Shown: positions 24,183 to 33,193, numbered from the stretch's first letter. The stretch is 51,626 nucleotides of DNA from an uncultured Dorea sp. (GCA_910579015.1 CAJTRO010000016.1:10806-62431); one strand, 5' to 3'. Made by a program: numbers and translations. The notes: a model not told the origin generated them from the sequence alone.

Positions 24183-24941
24183 TCAATCGGCTGTTCCCTT
24201 CCGAAACTCCGTCGTAAATGCAGGATTATAAAGCTCTGAGCGTCCGTACTCACCCTCAAGAAATCTGCCGACCATGATCAGCGCCGTCTTCTTGATCCCT
24301 TCCGCCTCTGCCGTATCCGCAAGAGTTTCGATCGTACAGCGGCACACCTTTTCCTCCGGCCAGGTGGCCTTGTATACGATTGCCGCCGGCGTATCCCTGG
24401 GATAGCCGCCCTCTGCAAGCTCTCTTTGCAGTTCCTTAAGAAGCCCTGTACTCAAGAAGATGACCATCGAAGCCTGGTGGGCGGCGAAGCTTCGGATCGA
24501 CTCTCTGTCCGGGACTGATGTCCTTCCCGCCATCCGGGTAATGATCACGGACTGGGAAACATCCGGGAGCGTATATTCTGCCTTCAACGCCGCCGCCGCA
24601 CCGCAGAAAGAACTTACCCCCGGGCAGACCTCATATGCGATCCCCCTTCTCTCAAGCTCATCCATCTGCTCTTTGACGGCTCCATAGATGCTTGGATCCC
24701 CCGTGTGGAGCCGTACCACCTGCTTTTTGCTCTCCACAGCCGTAACCATAACCTCCGTCACTTCCTCAAGCGTCATATAGGCACTGTTGTGGACCTCACA
24801 CTCCTTCTTTCTCTCCCTGAGCAGTTCTGGATTCACAAGCGATCCCGCATAGACGATCACATCCGCTTCCCGAAGAAGTCTCTGCCCCCGCACCGTGATC
24901 AGATCCACGGCTCCTGAGCCTGCCCCTACAAAATGAACCAT
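24183..24941 (-). CDS. cbiF: Cobalt-precorrin-4 C11-methyltransferase
   Basis: Tetrapyrrole methylase of 252 residues that methylates C11 of cobalt-precorrin-4. HFVGAGSGAVDLITVRGQRL, VIVYAGSLVNPELL, LHTGDPSIYGAVKEQMDEL and PGVSSFCGAAAALKAEYTLP are diagnostic. AAAGGAG lies just ahead of the ATG. It lies between cbiD and cbiH. Confidence 0.96.
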   Translation of the reverse strand: MVHFVGAGSGAVDLITVRGQRLLREADVIVYAGSLVNPELLRERKKECEVHNSAYMTLEEVTEVMVTAVESKKQVVRLHTGDPSIYGAVKEQMDELERRGIAYEVCPGVSSFCGAAAALKAEYTLPDVSQSVIITRMAGRTSVPDRESIRSFAAHQASMVIFLSTGLLKELQRELAEGGYPRDTPAAIVYKATWPEEKVCRCTIETLADTAEAEGIKKTALIMVGRFLEGEYGRSELYNPAFTTEFRKGTAD

Positions 24942-24946
24942 TTCTT

Positions 24947-26104
24947 CTACTCCTTTCTGTCCTGATCTCTCCTTATCTTATTCGATAACGCTTCTGTATT
25001 GCCGGTCATTCCAAGAATCCCGTACCTGGGTTCGAACATGACGGCGCCGATCTCAAGCCCTTCTTTCGCACGCGCTGTCAGATGCTCCTTGATCTTCTCC
25101 ATAACCGTACACATCACCGGCTCCAGTAATCCCTCTTCCTTGAGTAACTCAAGCGCCTCAGACGTAGTAACGCATCCCATGATCCGGCATACCAGATCCT
25201 TCCCGGCGCCATTCATTGCCCCGTGCGCCGCCAGCACCTCAAGCCTTCCGTCCGCGTGATGAGAGTGCGTATTCATCACGCCCGCCGCAACCTTCACAAG
25301 CTTCCCTGCATGTCCCACAAACAGAAGCCCTTTCATCTGAAGCTCTGCCGCCGCATCTATCGTCTCACCGATATAATTACTGCATTTTACGGCCGCGTCC
25401 CCCTGATATCCCAGTATCTCCTTAAGGAAATCAAAACCATAGTTCCCCGGCACCACATAACAGACATCATACCCGCCGGCCCTCAGCATCCTCATCTCCG
25501 CCCGGATCGTATCTATCAGCGCCTGCTCGCTCATAGGCTCCACGATCCCGGTCGTTCCAAGGACGGAGAGCCCGCCCTTGATCCCAAGCCTTGGATTGAA
25601 GGTCTGTCCGGCAAGCCTTACTCCCTCTGGGATTGAGATCGTCACTGCAAGTCCGCCGTGGTATCCGAAGGACAGACATTCGCTCCTGACTGCCTCCCTG
25701 ATCATCTGCCTTGGAACCCGGTTGATTGCAGGCTCCCCGACGGCCTGTTCAAGCCCCTTCCTTGTCACGATGCCGATCCCCGCTCCGCCCCGAAGCTCTA
25801 TCTCCTCTCCGTCAATCTTCTCCACCCTGGCGTAGACATAGACGTTATTGGTCACGTCCGGATCGTCTCCACTGTCCTTCCTTACCGCACACTCCACCGA
25901 ACGAAACTCCCGCTTGATCCTTTCCACATCAAGATACAGCGTAACTCCCTTGGGGGTATCAAGCTTCACCTGCGCGGCCGTCTCCCCCGAAAGAAGCATC
26001 CGCGCGGCCGCTTTGGCCGCTCCCGCGGCACAGCTCCCGGTCGTATATCCACACCGGAGCCTCTTCTGATTCTTCCATATATACTGACAATTTACATTCT
26101 CCAA
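24947..26104 (-). CDS. cbiD: Cobalt-precorrin-5B C1-methyltransferase
   Basis: CbiD methylates C1 of cobalt-precorrin-5B in the anaerobic pathway. The 385-residue protein has the signature LRCGYTTGSCAAGAAKAAA, then VRKDSGDDPDVTNNVYVYA and GLSVLGTTGIVEPMSEQAL. The start appears to be TTG at 26104, with GGTGGA as a modest Shine-Dalgarno; I see no in-frame ATG before the conserved region. It lies 36 nt after the ABC ATPase and just ahead of cbiF. Confidence 0.95.
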   Translation of the reverse strand: MENVNCQYIWKNQKRLRCGYTTGSCAAGAAKAAARMLLSGETAAQVKLDTPKGVTLYLDVERIKREFRSVECAVRKDSGDDPDVTNNVYVYARVEKIDGEEIELRGGAGIGIVTRKGLEQAVGEPAINRVPRQMIREAVRSECLSFGYHGGLAVTISIPEGVRLAGQTFNPRLGIKGGLSVLGTTGIVEPMSEQALIDTIRAEMRMLRAGGYDVCYVVPGNYGFDFLKEILGYQGDAAVKCSNYIGETIDAAAELQMKGLLFVGHAGKLVKVAAGVMNTHSHHADGRLEVLAAHGAMNGAGKDLVCRIMGCVTTSEALELLKEEGLLEPVMCTVMEKIKEHLTARAKEGLEIGAVMFEPRYGILGMTGNTEALSNKIRRDQDRKE

Positions 26105-26140
26105 CGCGTATCCACCACATTTCCTCCAAATACTCTCCGC

Positions 26141-27250
26141 CTATTCAAATAAAATACACTCGATGCCGTCCTGCTCCTTCATCTCCTCAAGCAGTCTAAG
26201 AAGCCTCCTGTTAGAACTCCCCCACGGAATATCCGTGTAGTAGATCCGGCTGCATTTTCCCGCCGCCTCCCTGGCCTCTTCATAGACGGACGCGCTGATC
26301 TCCTCAAACGGTTCCGCCAGGATCACCCGGCTCGCAAGATGCCTGGCAAGCTGATAGTCCACATCATTTCCATACAGGATCCCCGCAATAAAGGGGACTC
26401 CCTCCCTCTGAAGCCTCCGGTAGACGGGGATCCCTCTCCCGCACGCCGAGATGACCATGGTCTCAGGCTCTCCTAAGGGACGCGGAAGCTCAATACTCCC
26501 AAAGACCGGATCAAAGCCCCCTTTCTCAAGATCATAAAGCTCCCGTATAAAATCTTCTCTCAGGATGTCCTCCGGCTTCCCGTAATCATACACACATCCC
26601 GCCCTGACCGGTATCACCTTGTCCGACACCTTTCCCGCAAGATCGATCTCATGCAGGGACATGATGACCGTGATCTCCTGATTCTTAGCCATCCTTTGCA
26701 GGATATCCAGAAGTTCAAGCTTATACTTGATATCGAGAAACGACGTCGGCTCGTCTAACACCAGGATCTCCGGCTCCTGGCAGATCGCCCGCGCAAGGAG
26801 GATCCTTTGTTTCTGGCCGTCGCTTAAGGAGGTAAAGAGCCGTCCTCCAAGGTCTTTCGCATCCACAAGCTCCATGGCGCGCTCCACCTTCTCCTCATCC
26901 TCCCTGCTAAGGATCCCAAGCCTTCCGGTATAAGGATATCTCCCCGTGGCGGCCAGGTCATGACAGGTCATAAGCTCTGGTCTGATCCTGTCCGTCAGCA
27001 CGACCGCCATCTTCCTGGAAAGCTCGCAATAGTTAAGCCTGCTAAGATCCTTCTCTCCTATGACCACATTTCCCCCAAGAATCCGCAGCTGCTTCGTAAT
27101 ACTCTTAAGGATCGTAGACTTCCCGGCTCCGTTTGGACCGACCAGCGTCAGGATCTCCCCCTTCTTGAGGCTGATCCTGATATTCTCAAGCAGAGCCCTG
27201 CCTTTGTAACCTACCTTTAAGTCTTCCGTGCGAAAATAATACTCCGTCAT
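26141..27250 (-). CDS. Corrinoid/iron-siderophore-type ABC ATPase with an extra C-terminal domain
   Basis: ATP-binding subunit of a BtuCDF/FecBCDE-type importer. Residues 1 to about 245 contain Walker A VGPNGAGKS, signature LSDGQKQR, Walker B ILVLDEPTSFLD and the switch His in MSLHEID. Residues about 250-369 form an extension absent from BtuD or FecE (VISACGRGIPVYRRLQREGV, GILYGNDVDYQLARHLASRV), possibly a regulatory or ligand-sensing domain. The gene sits between its permease and cbiD, so corrinoid import is the likeliest role. Confidence 0.9.
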   Translation of the reverse strand: MTEYYFRTEDLKVGYKGRALLENIRISLKKGEILTLVGPNGAGKSTILKSITKQLRILGGNVVIGEKDLSRLNYCELSRKMAVVLTDRIRPELMTCHDLAATGRYPYTGRLGILSREDEEKVERAMELVDAKDLGGRLFTSLSDGQKQRILLARAICQEPEILVLDEPTSFLDIKYKLELLDILQRMAKNQEITVIMSLHEIDLAGKVSDKVIPVRAGCVYDYGKPEDILREDFIRELYDLEKGGFDPVFGSIELPRPLGEPETMVISACGRGIPVYRRLQREGVPFIAGILYGNDVDYQLARHLASRVILAEPFEEISASVYEEAREAAGKCSRIYYTDIPWGSSNRRLLRLLEEMKEQDGIECILFE

Positions 27251-27251
27251 A

Positions 27252-28295
27252 TCACTGCTTCTCCTTTTCTCGATGGACCAGCATCCAGATCACCACCGGC
27301 GCGCCAAACACGGACGTCACCGTGCTGATATTCAGCTCCAGCGGCGCGAACGCCATCCGGGCGGTCAGATCGCTGAACATACAGAACACCGCCCCTCCGA
27401 GGAAGGAAGCCGGGATCACGATCAACGGCTTTGAGGTCTTAAGCGCAAGCTTCGTAAGCTGCGGCACCGCGATCCCCACAAAAGATATAGGGCCGGCAAA
27501 AGCTGTCACACAGGCGGAAAATACGCTGGAGAGCACGATCAATATCACCCTAAAGCTCCTGATGTCAACTCCCATACTCTTCGCATACGCCTCCCCCATC
27601 TGATAGGCCCCGATTGGCTTGGACATCAGAAAGGTGCCAAGGAAAGCCGCCGCAATGACCGCCGAGCCAACCCGCACATTACTCCAGTTCATCCCCGAAA
27701 AGCTTCCCTGCGACCATCCATGCAGGTTCACAATATCCGTATCCTCGGCAAAGGTGATCATAAATTCCGTGACCGCCGAGCAGATATAAGAAATCATGAT
27801 CCCGGCCACAAGGAGCGCAGACATATTGGGAAGCCTCTTAGACACAAGGAGCACGAAGCTTACCGATATCAGCGCCCCGGCAAACGCCGCCCCGATCAGC
27901 ATATAAGAGGACATACTGCCGATACTTTTAAGGAAAAATATCATCACCAGAGCCACCACCATCTTCGCCCCCGAGGATATGCCGAGAATAAATGGTCCCG
28001 CGATTGGATTATTGAAAAAAACCTGAAGCAGAAATCCCGACAAAGACAGCGCTCCTCCGAGTATCGCCGCCATGAGGATGCGGGGCAGGCGGATCTGCCA
28101 GATAATCTGATATTTGGTCTCTTCTGTCTGCCCGGCGAATATGATCCGCACAATCTCCGCAGCCGATATATCCACAGTTCCTGTGTTGATATTGACAAAA
28201 GCCATCACAAGGAGCGCAAGGATCATCACCCCAAATACGGCCGTATATCGTCCGCGTCTTTTAAAGTTCTCATAATGAAAGCCATTCTCTGTCAT
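27252..28295 (-). CDS. BtuC/FecCD-type ABC transporter permease
   Basis: A 347-residue, roughly ten-helix permease of the BtuC/FecCD family. IRLPRILMAAILGGALSLSG, FNNPIAGPFILGISSGAK and GPISFVGIAVPQLTKL are the conserved stretches. Its start overlaps the end of the binding protein gene and the ATPase follows 1 nt after its stop. Together with these it forms an importer next to the riboswitch; cobalamin or cobinamide is the inferred cargo. Confidence 0.93.
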   Translation of the reverse strand: MTENGFHYENFKRRGRYTAVFGVMILALLVMAFVNINTGTVDISAAEIVRIIFAGQTEETKYQIIWQIRLPRILMAAILGGALSLSGFLLQVFFNNPIAGPFILGISSGAKMVVALVMIFFLKSIGSMSSYMLIGAAFAGALISVSFVLLVSKRLPNMSALLVAGIMISYICSAVTEFMITFAEDTDIVNLHGWSQGSFSGMNWSNVRVGSAVIAAAFLGTFLMSKPIGAYQMGEAYAKSMGVDIRSFRVILIVLSSVFSACVTAFAGPISFVGIAVPQLTKLALKTSKPLIVIPASFLGGAVFCMFSDLTARMAFAPLELNISTVTSVFGAPVVIWMLVHREKEKQ

Positions 28296-29572
28296 TTTTC
28301 CACCCTGTACAGAAACGTCATCTTATCTTCATCGCCGTCTGTCAGCATGATATGGATATCCCGGATCATCTCAGACGCTGTATCCGACGCCTGATAAAAA
28401 TCCTTATCCGTACAGAAGACGTTTCCCTCCTTCACCGCTTTTATGCCCTTTAGTATCTCGTCTTTCGCGGTCAGCTCACTGATGGAAGAAAGCCTGTTGT
28501 CGATAGATGAATTATAGATCAGATAATCCGCATCTGCCGCCGCCGCGTAGAATTCTTCCATCGAGATTGCCGCCGTACTCTTCTTTTCATCCTTAAGGCT
28601 CTCGAAGGGATACCGCCCGCCTGCGATCTTGATCATCCGCGCAATATAGTCCGTTCCTGTTCTTACAACCGCCTGTCCGCCCGAATTGATGTAAAAATAT
28701 ACCACCGATCTCTCTGTATCCTCGACGCCCTCCAACTCATCCAAGACAGCCGTCTGCTCCTTGAAGAACGCTTCTGCCTCCTCCTCTTTGTCCAGCAATA
28801 CTCCATAGACCTTGATCCACTCCACCCGGCCAAGGGGATGGCTCTCGTTACTGGCGCAGTCGATAAATACCGGGATATCCATCATCCCCAGCATCTCCGA
28901 CACCTTCGGCGAATGATGGATCATCTGGGATTCCACCGCAAGATCGCATCCTTCGTCCACCAGCATCTCATAGTCTGGTTCATCGTATTTCCCCGCAAAT
29001 TTTATCCTGCCATCTTCCATGGCCTCCCTCGCCTCATCCACGTACCAGCCGTCCGCCTCAAGACCGCTGAAGAGGACCTCATCCAGACCGCCAAGAGCAT
29101 GGAACATGGCCATCGCCGCAGTACCGGCAACATAGATGCGCTCCATCGGCCTTGTAAGGACCGTCATATCTTCGGGAAGCTTCGCCGGGACCAAACCACC
29201 TTCCGGTACTACCAGATATGACAGACTGTCCTCCACTTCAATGACGCGGTAACCATCGCTGTAACAATAGATACGAAAATTCTGCGCATATTCTAATGGA
29301 AGCTGTGCCTTGCAGGTAAGCCCTTCAATCTCCGGCGCTTCCGAAAGCCCCTGTGCTTCCCAATCTGTCCCGCCATCCGGCCTGCTGTCTGCCCCCGTCC
29401 TGTCAGACGCTCCGTCTTGCCCGGAAGTTCCCATGCTCTGCCGGTTCCCGCAGCCCGTGACGGATACCAGCGTAAGCGCCAGCGTCAGTACTGGTATCCA
29501 TATCAGCCTTCGCATTCCTGTCCATATCCGGGGATTTTTCCGTATACTCTTCCATCCAAGCCTGTCTGCCAC
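28292..29572 (-). CDS. BtuF-like ABC transporter substrate-binding lipoprotein
   Basis: A full two-lobed helical-backbone binding protein of 426 residues. The signal peptide ends in the lipobox VTGC. The N-lobe includes VLTRPMERIYVAGTAAMAMF and LVDEGCDLAVESQMI; the linking helix is around EWIKVYGVLLDKEEEAEAFF; the C-lobe contains SVVYFYINSGGQAVVRTGTD and ADADYLIYNSSID. GTG at 29572 with AGAGG upstream is the best start; an ATG 19 codons later would also keep the signal peptide. It pairs with the permease and ATPase downstream. The ligand is inferred to be a corrinoid. Confidence 0.9.
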   Translation of the reverse strand: MADRLGWKSIRKNPRIWTGMRRLIWIPVLTLALTLVSVTGCGNRQSMGTSGQDGASDRTGADSRPDGGTDWEAQGLSEAPEIEGLTCKAQLPLEYAQNFRIYCYSDGYRVIEVEDSLSYLVVPEGGLVPAKLPEDMTVLTRPMERIYVAGTAAMAMFHALGGLDEVLFSGLEADGWYVDEAREAMEDGRIKFAGKYDEPDYEMLVDEGCDLAVESQMIHHSPKVSEMLGMMDIPVFIDCASNESHPLGRVEWIKVYGVLLDKEEEAEAFFKEQTAVLDELEGVEDTERSVVYFYINSGGQAVVRTGTDYIARMIKIAGGRYPFESLKDEKKSTAAISMEEFYAAAADADYLIYNSSIDNRLSSISELTAKDEILKGIKAVKEGNVFCTDKDFYQASDTASEMIRDIHIMLTDGDEDKMTFLYRVEK

Positions 29573-29576
29573 GTTA

Positions 29577-30764
29577 TCATCCTCTTTTCAAATCAACTAT
29601 TTTCTCCAGTTCCTTCCGGTACAACGCCCCGGCTTCCTCCTCGCAGTCAAAGAGAACGCCATACACCTTGATCCACTCTGCCTTCCCTTCCTTAGATGTT
29701 TCCAGGGAAGACAAGTCGACAAACATCGGAATCCCCAGTTCACCTAAGTATTCTCTTCCTTTTGCCTCCTTCTCTGAAGAGATGAGCTCTGCCGGCATCA
29801 ACGCCAGATCACATTTCTCAGTGACAAGCGTCCTGTATTCTATCTCGTCATATGTACCGCCAAAAGCAGCCTTCTCTTCCTCCATCAGCTCCCTTAGCTC
29901 CTGTATCCGGCATTCCTCCTCTGGTATTCCGGAAAGCGCCAGATTCTTAAGCTGTCCCAGATCACTCATCCAGCCAAGAACCGGTTCGGAAGCGGCATAG
30001 GCACGAAACACACCCTCTTTGTTCTCCCCGCCGGGACGACGGATGATCACGATCTCCTTATCAAGCCCCGCCGGAAGCTCTGCGTCATCCGGGACGATCA
30101 GGTAACGGATGTCCGTCTCGATGCAGGCGATCCCGCCTTCATAATGGAAGATCCTAAAAAGTCCGGCATTCTCTGCCTTCGTCTCTTTCTCAAAGGTCAG
30201 CCCCTCAAGCTTCGGGGGCTCCACTCCTTTCTCTGTAAGAGACGCCTCTTCATTCCCTGACCGATCCTTGTCCCCCTCCATCGCCCCTTCCACATAGACG
30301 AAGATGCTGTAGGCAATCTCGTGGGCGGACGACATCTTCGTCGTACATCCGACAATCTCTGTATTCTGGTTCAGCTGTACCGGAATCTCAAAGACAGAAG
30401 CGTCCGGTGTATTTGTACCCTCATAGACGCTTCCGTTCACCCGGACATAGCTGTAAGAACCACTGTCAAACACCAGTGCGGCATAAGCTCTTCCCTTTCG
30501 GACGGTTACCTTCTGACAGCTGATCGCAACTCTTCCCGTTCCGCCCGAATATCCGAACTTATCCGGAGTATAGCTTCCGTCGGCAAGCTTTGTCCTGCTG
30601 TTATCAGCAACGAGCCATTGCCCGGTATCCATCATGCACGTAAGGAAACGGTCATATATATGACTGCGCACAGCCTCACCGGCCTGCGCCCTTATGCCGG
30701 ACCCCGCCATAAAAAAGACCATCAGGGATACGCCCGCCAGACCTTTAACAAACCATATTCTCAT
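29577..30764 (-). CDS. Secreted NEAT-like domain fused to half of a BtuF-like binding protein
   Basis: About 395 residues. A signal peptide (WFVKGLAGVSLMVFFMAGSG) is followed by a NEAT-like domain from LADGSYTPDKFGYSGGTGRV to SSAHEIAYSIFVYVEG. After an acidic linker comes the N-lobe of a binding protein homologous to the next gene, ending just after the linking helix (EWIKVYGVLFDCEEEAGALY). There is no C-lobe. The TGA is followed 4 nt later by the full-length binding protein. It is the first gene after the cobalamin riboswitch. The start is the ATG at 30764 behind GGAGGGG. Whether the missing lobe is a deletion or a design is open. Confidence 0.8.
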   Translation of the reverse strand: MRIWFVKGLAGVSLMVFFMAGSGIRAQAGEAVRSHIYDRFLTCMMDTGQWLVADNSRTKLADGSYTPDKFGYSGGTGRVAISCQKVTVRKGRAYAALVFDSGSYSYVRVNGSVYEGTNTPDASVFEIPVQLNQNTEIVGCTTKMSSAHEIAYSIFVYVEGAMEGDKDRSGNEEASLTEKGVEPPKLEGLTFEKETKAENAGLFRIFHYEGGIACIETDIRYLIVPDDAELPAGLDKEIVIIRRPGGENKEGVFRAYAASEPVLGWMSDLGQLKNLALSGIPEEECRIQELRELMEEEKAAFGGTYDEIEYRTLVTEKCDLALMPAELISSEKEAKGREYLGELGIPMFVDLSSLETSKEGKAEWIKVYGVLFDCEEEAGALYRKELEKIVDLKRG

Positions 30765-30827
30765 GGAACACATCCCCTCCTGTCATCTTATCGGGTTATT
30801 CCAATCTTCTTATTCATTCCTCTACTG

Positions 30828-30852
30828 GAAAAACGTAACGAGAACCTGTTAC
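30828..30852 (-). terminator. Possible riboswitch-controlled terminator
   Basis: Minus-strand GTAAC (30848-30852), loop, GTTAC (30835-30839), then GTTTTT, about 65 nt before the binding protein ATG. The stem is only five to six pairs, so the call is tentative. Confidence 0.4.
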
Positions 30853-30989
30853 ATTGAATCGAAATGCTGATGCAGTCCCTCTCTGTAACGCCCGTAATCT
30901 CCAAGCGCTGCAAACAGGAATCGCTTCCCTTATCAACACTCGGTCATAATCCCGTAACCATATATGAACGCCCCTTAAGGGCGCTGTTT

Positions 30990-31180
30990 AAAAGCGGGTG
31001 TTCTGACTTAGGTATCTTAACGATATTCCGCCTTCCCATAAGACAACTCCTACAGTGACCTGGCAGCCGTCACAAAAACATCCTGTAACACTTGCCACTG
31101 GAATACCACTCCTCCAATACAGCAACGGGTATTGTGCAGGATTCCCACCTGCTTCCCCTGCCGTCCGCTGACACTCTTGC
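30990..31180 (-). promoter_or_regulatory. Cobalamin riboswitch
   Basis: On the minus strand the AdoCbl riboswitch core appears in order: GAAGCAGGTGGGAATCCTGC, CCCGTTGCTGT, GGTCACTGTAGG, TTATGGGAAGGCGGAATAT, and the B12 box AAGTCAGAACACCCGC (about 30994-31010). Bound cobalamin should reduce expression of the 26 downstream genes. A GC-rich hairpin (CGCCC/GGGCG, about 30968-30985) follows the B12 box. The remaining leader down to 30765 shows only the possible terminator. Confidence 0.88.
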
Positions 31181-31207
31181 TTTATGCCGTCAACAGACCG
31201 CTTACTT

Positions 31208-32017
31208 TTAAACTGTCAATCTGTACTTCAAAAACTTCTTGTCTAACTCATCACAAATCTCCTCCACCAGACCGCCTGCCTCCCTGGGACGCCTGATCAC
31301 GACCAGTGTTGTTCCTGTCTCCAAGCACGCCTGTATCTTCTCCTTCATTCCCCCGGCATCTCCGGTCTCCTTCGTCACAAAGAACACCGCGTCCGCATAA
31401 TGGATGGTTGCAACATTCATCTCCTTTGAGAAGGGCGGGCGCATCGCGATCAGGTTCCTTCCGGTAAACCCGCATTCCACACTGGACTGCACCGATTCCG
31501 GAACCGACAGGACTCTTGCGAAACAGCGCGTCTTATAATCCGGTATCCGGCAGAACTTCCTAAGTTCCTTACTGCCGGTCGTGATCAGGATATTCCCTTC
31601 TGTAACGCTTAAGTATTCCACCGCCTCATCGACAGACGACACACGGACTATCTGTACCGGCATCTCCTCTGCCGCTTCCAGCTCTTCTCGCAGACACCGC
31701 ATATATTCTGTCCGGGCCTCCTTGCAGGCCCACCGGATATTGGCCGTGATCTCCAGGGCAAACGGATGCGTGGCGTCGATCACGAGATGAATGAAATTCT
31801 CTTTTATATATGATAGAATCTCCTCCCTGTCCATCCGCCCGCAGATTACCTGCAATCTCCCATGCTTACCGGCACATTCCCTGCCATATTCGGTGGCAAC
31901 GCTTAAGACCACATAAAGGTCAAACCCCTCAAGGAAGTCAAGCACCCGCAGGCTCTCCGTCGTACCGCCAAATATCAGCACTCTGGGAATCCTCTCATTC
32001 TTCTTTACCGCGTCCAT
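31208..32017 (-). CDS. cbiJ: Cobalt-precorrin-6A reductase
   Basis: NAD(P)H-dependent reductase of the corrin ring (CbiJ/CobK). Its 269 residues begin with PRVLIFGGTTESLRVLDFL, and contain HLVIDATHPFALEITANI, ILITTGSKELRKF and RNLIAMRPPFSKEMN, all family features. It follows cbiG by 19 nt and precedes the riboswitch, so its own transcription is not under that riboswitch. Confidence 0.94.
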   Translation of the reverse strand: MDAVKKNERIPRVLIFGGTTESLRVLDFLEGFDLYVVLSVATEYGRECAGKHGRLQVICGRMDREEILSYIKENFIHLVIDATHPFALEITANIRWACKEARTEYMRCLREELEAAEEMPVQIVRVSSVDEAVEYLSVTEGNILITTGSKELRKFCRIPDYKTRCFARVLSVPESVQSSVECGFTGRNLIAMRPPFSKEMNVATIHYADAVFFVTKETGDAGGMKEKIQACLETGTTLVVIRRPREAGGLVEEICDELDKKFLKYRLTV

Positions 32018-32036
32018 AATCTCTCTAACCCCATAC

Positions 32037-33185
32037 TCACACCGTAAATGTCAGCGCCTTTCTCTCTTCTGCCAGGGCAAATGTAATTCCGTCCACGACT
32101 GTCTTCGGCAGCAGAAGCCTTCCATCCAAAGAACAGCATCTTGCGGCACGCTCGCATACATTGTCCACCCCGGTAATCTTCGACACGAAATCAGAGCCTT
32201 CCATCTCTCCAGGAACCGCATTAAGCCTTGAGGCCGGATATGTAAAGAAAGGAATGTGATACTCTTTCGCAAATGCCAGGATACCCGGTTCCTCCTTCTT
32301 AAGGTCGATACTGGCAAGCTTCACTACGTCCGCCGGTCGTAACTTTTGCTCCTTAAGCAATCTATGGAACGCCCGCTCGATCTGCTCCTTTGTCGTCCCC
32401 TTTCTACAGCCGATCCCTGCCACGATCCCGCAGATCCCAGAATGCCTGAGCACGAGGATATTGTCCTTCTTCTCTGTCATGCCGTCCGCATCTTGGCATA
32501 CCCGGCTCTTCTGATCTCCAAGCCCGTCCGGCGTCCTCCCGTCTGTCTGATGAGAGGATGCCACCGCAATCCCATAGGTATGATCCGAGAGCTTCTCTAT
32601 ACTGTCACACCACCAAAGCCCGTCCGGAAGCGGACTAAGAAGAGGCAGTTCACTGAAGAACCCCACAGGCTCCTCCTCCAGCACTGCCGCCGATATCCTG
32701 GTCACAAGGGAGCGGTCCGTGATCTCAAGCTGATTGTTCTTCGCAAACACATCTACGGCAAATTTCTCTCTCACATCCGTCGCCGTTGTGATCACAGCCT
32801 CTGCTTTGACGGATCTCTCAATCTCCCTGGCGATCTTGACTGCCCCGCCCATGTGCCCGGACAGCAGAGGGATCACGTAGTCTCCTTTCTCATCCATGAC
32901 CAGTACCGCTGAATCCGTGTACTTATCCCGGATCCAGGGCGCGATATACCTGACCGCTATCCCGGCTGCGCCGATGAACAGAAATGACTTCTTCCCCCAC
33001 AACCTTCCAATCCAGGTCTTTGTATCCTCATCAGGCGCACGAAGCCCCTCTGTTCCCGCAAGCCTTGGCGTAGTGTATCCCTCACAGATATGCCCGTAAC
33101 CAGACAATTCCTCCTGAATACGTCTGTTCAGTTGATTTCCTGCTCTTGTAAAACTTAATATTACAATCTCTTCTGGCTTTTTCAT
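32037..33185 (-). CDS. cbiG: Cobalt-precorrin-5A hydrolase
   Basis: CbiG opens the delta-lactone of cobalt-precorrin-5A and releases acetaldehyde in the anaerobic pathway. Its 382 residues include an N-terminal domain (EEIVILSFTRAGNQLNRRIQ, FIGAAGIAVRYIAPWIRDKY, PLLSGHMGGAVKIAREI) and the CbiG C-terminal domain (GIVAGIGCRKGTTKEQIERA, TYPASRLNAVPG). There is no Shine-Dalgarno before the ATG, and the promoter -10 box ends only 8 nt upstream, so the mRNA is predicted to be leaderless or nearly so. Confidence 0.94.
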   Translation of the reverse strand: MKKPEEIVILSFTRAGNQLNRRIQEELSGYGHICEGYTTPRLAGTEGLRAPDEDTKTWIGRLWGKKSFLFIGAAGIAVRYIAPWIRDKYTDSAVLVMDEKGDYVIPLLSGHMGGAVKIAREIERSVKAEAVITTATDVREKFAVDVFAKNNQLEITDRSLVTRISAAVLEEEPVGFFSELPLLSPLPDGLWWCDSIEKLSDHTYGIAVASSHQTDGRTPDGLGDQKSRVCQDADGMTEKKDNILVLRHSGICGIVAGIGCRKGTTKEQIERAFHRLLKEQKLRPADVVKLASIDLKKEEPGILAFAKEYHIPFFTYPASRLNAVPGEMEGSDFVSKITGVDNVCERAARCCSLDGRLLLPKTVVDGITFALAEERKALTFTV

Positions 33186-33193
33186 ACATTAAC

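Noticed and set aside
31176..31207. TTGAC boxes before the riboswitch as a promoter
   Set aside because: TTGACA at the cbiJ stop and TTGACG further on both lack an acceptable -10 at 16-18 nt, so no promoter is called.
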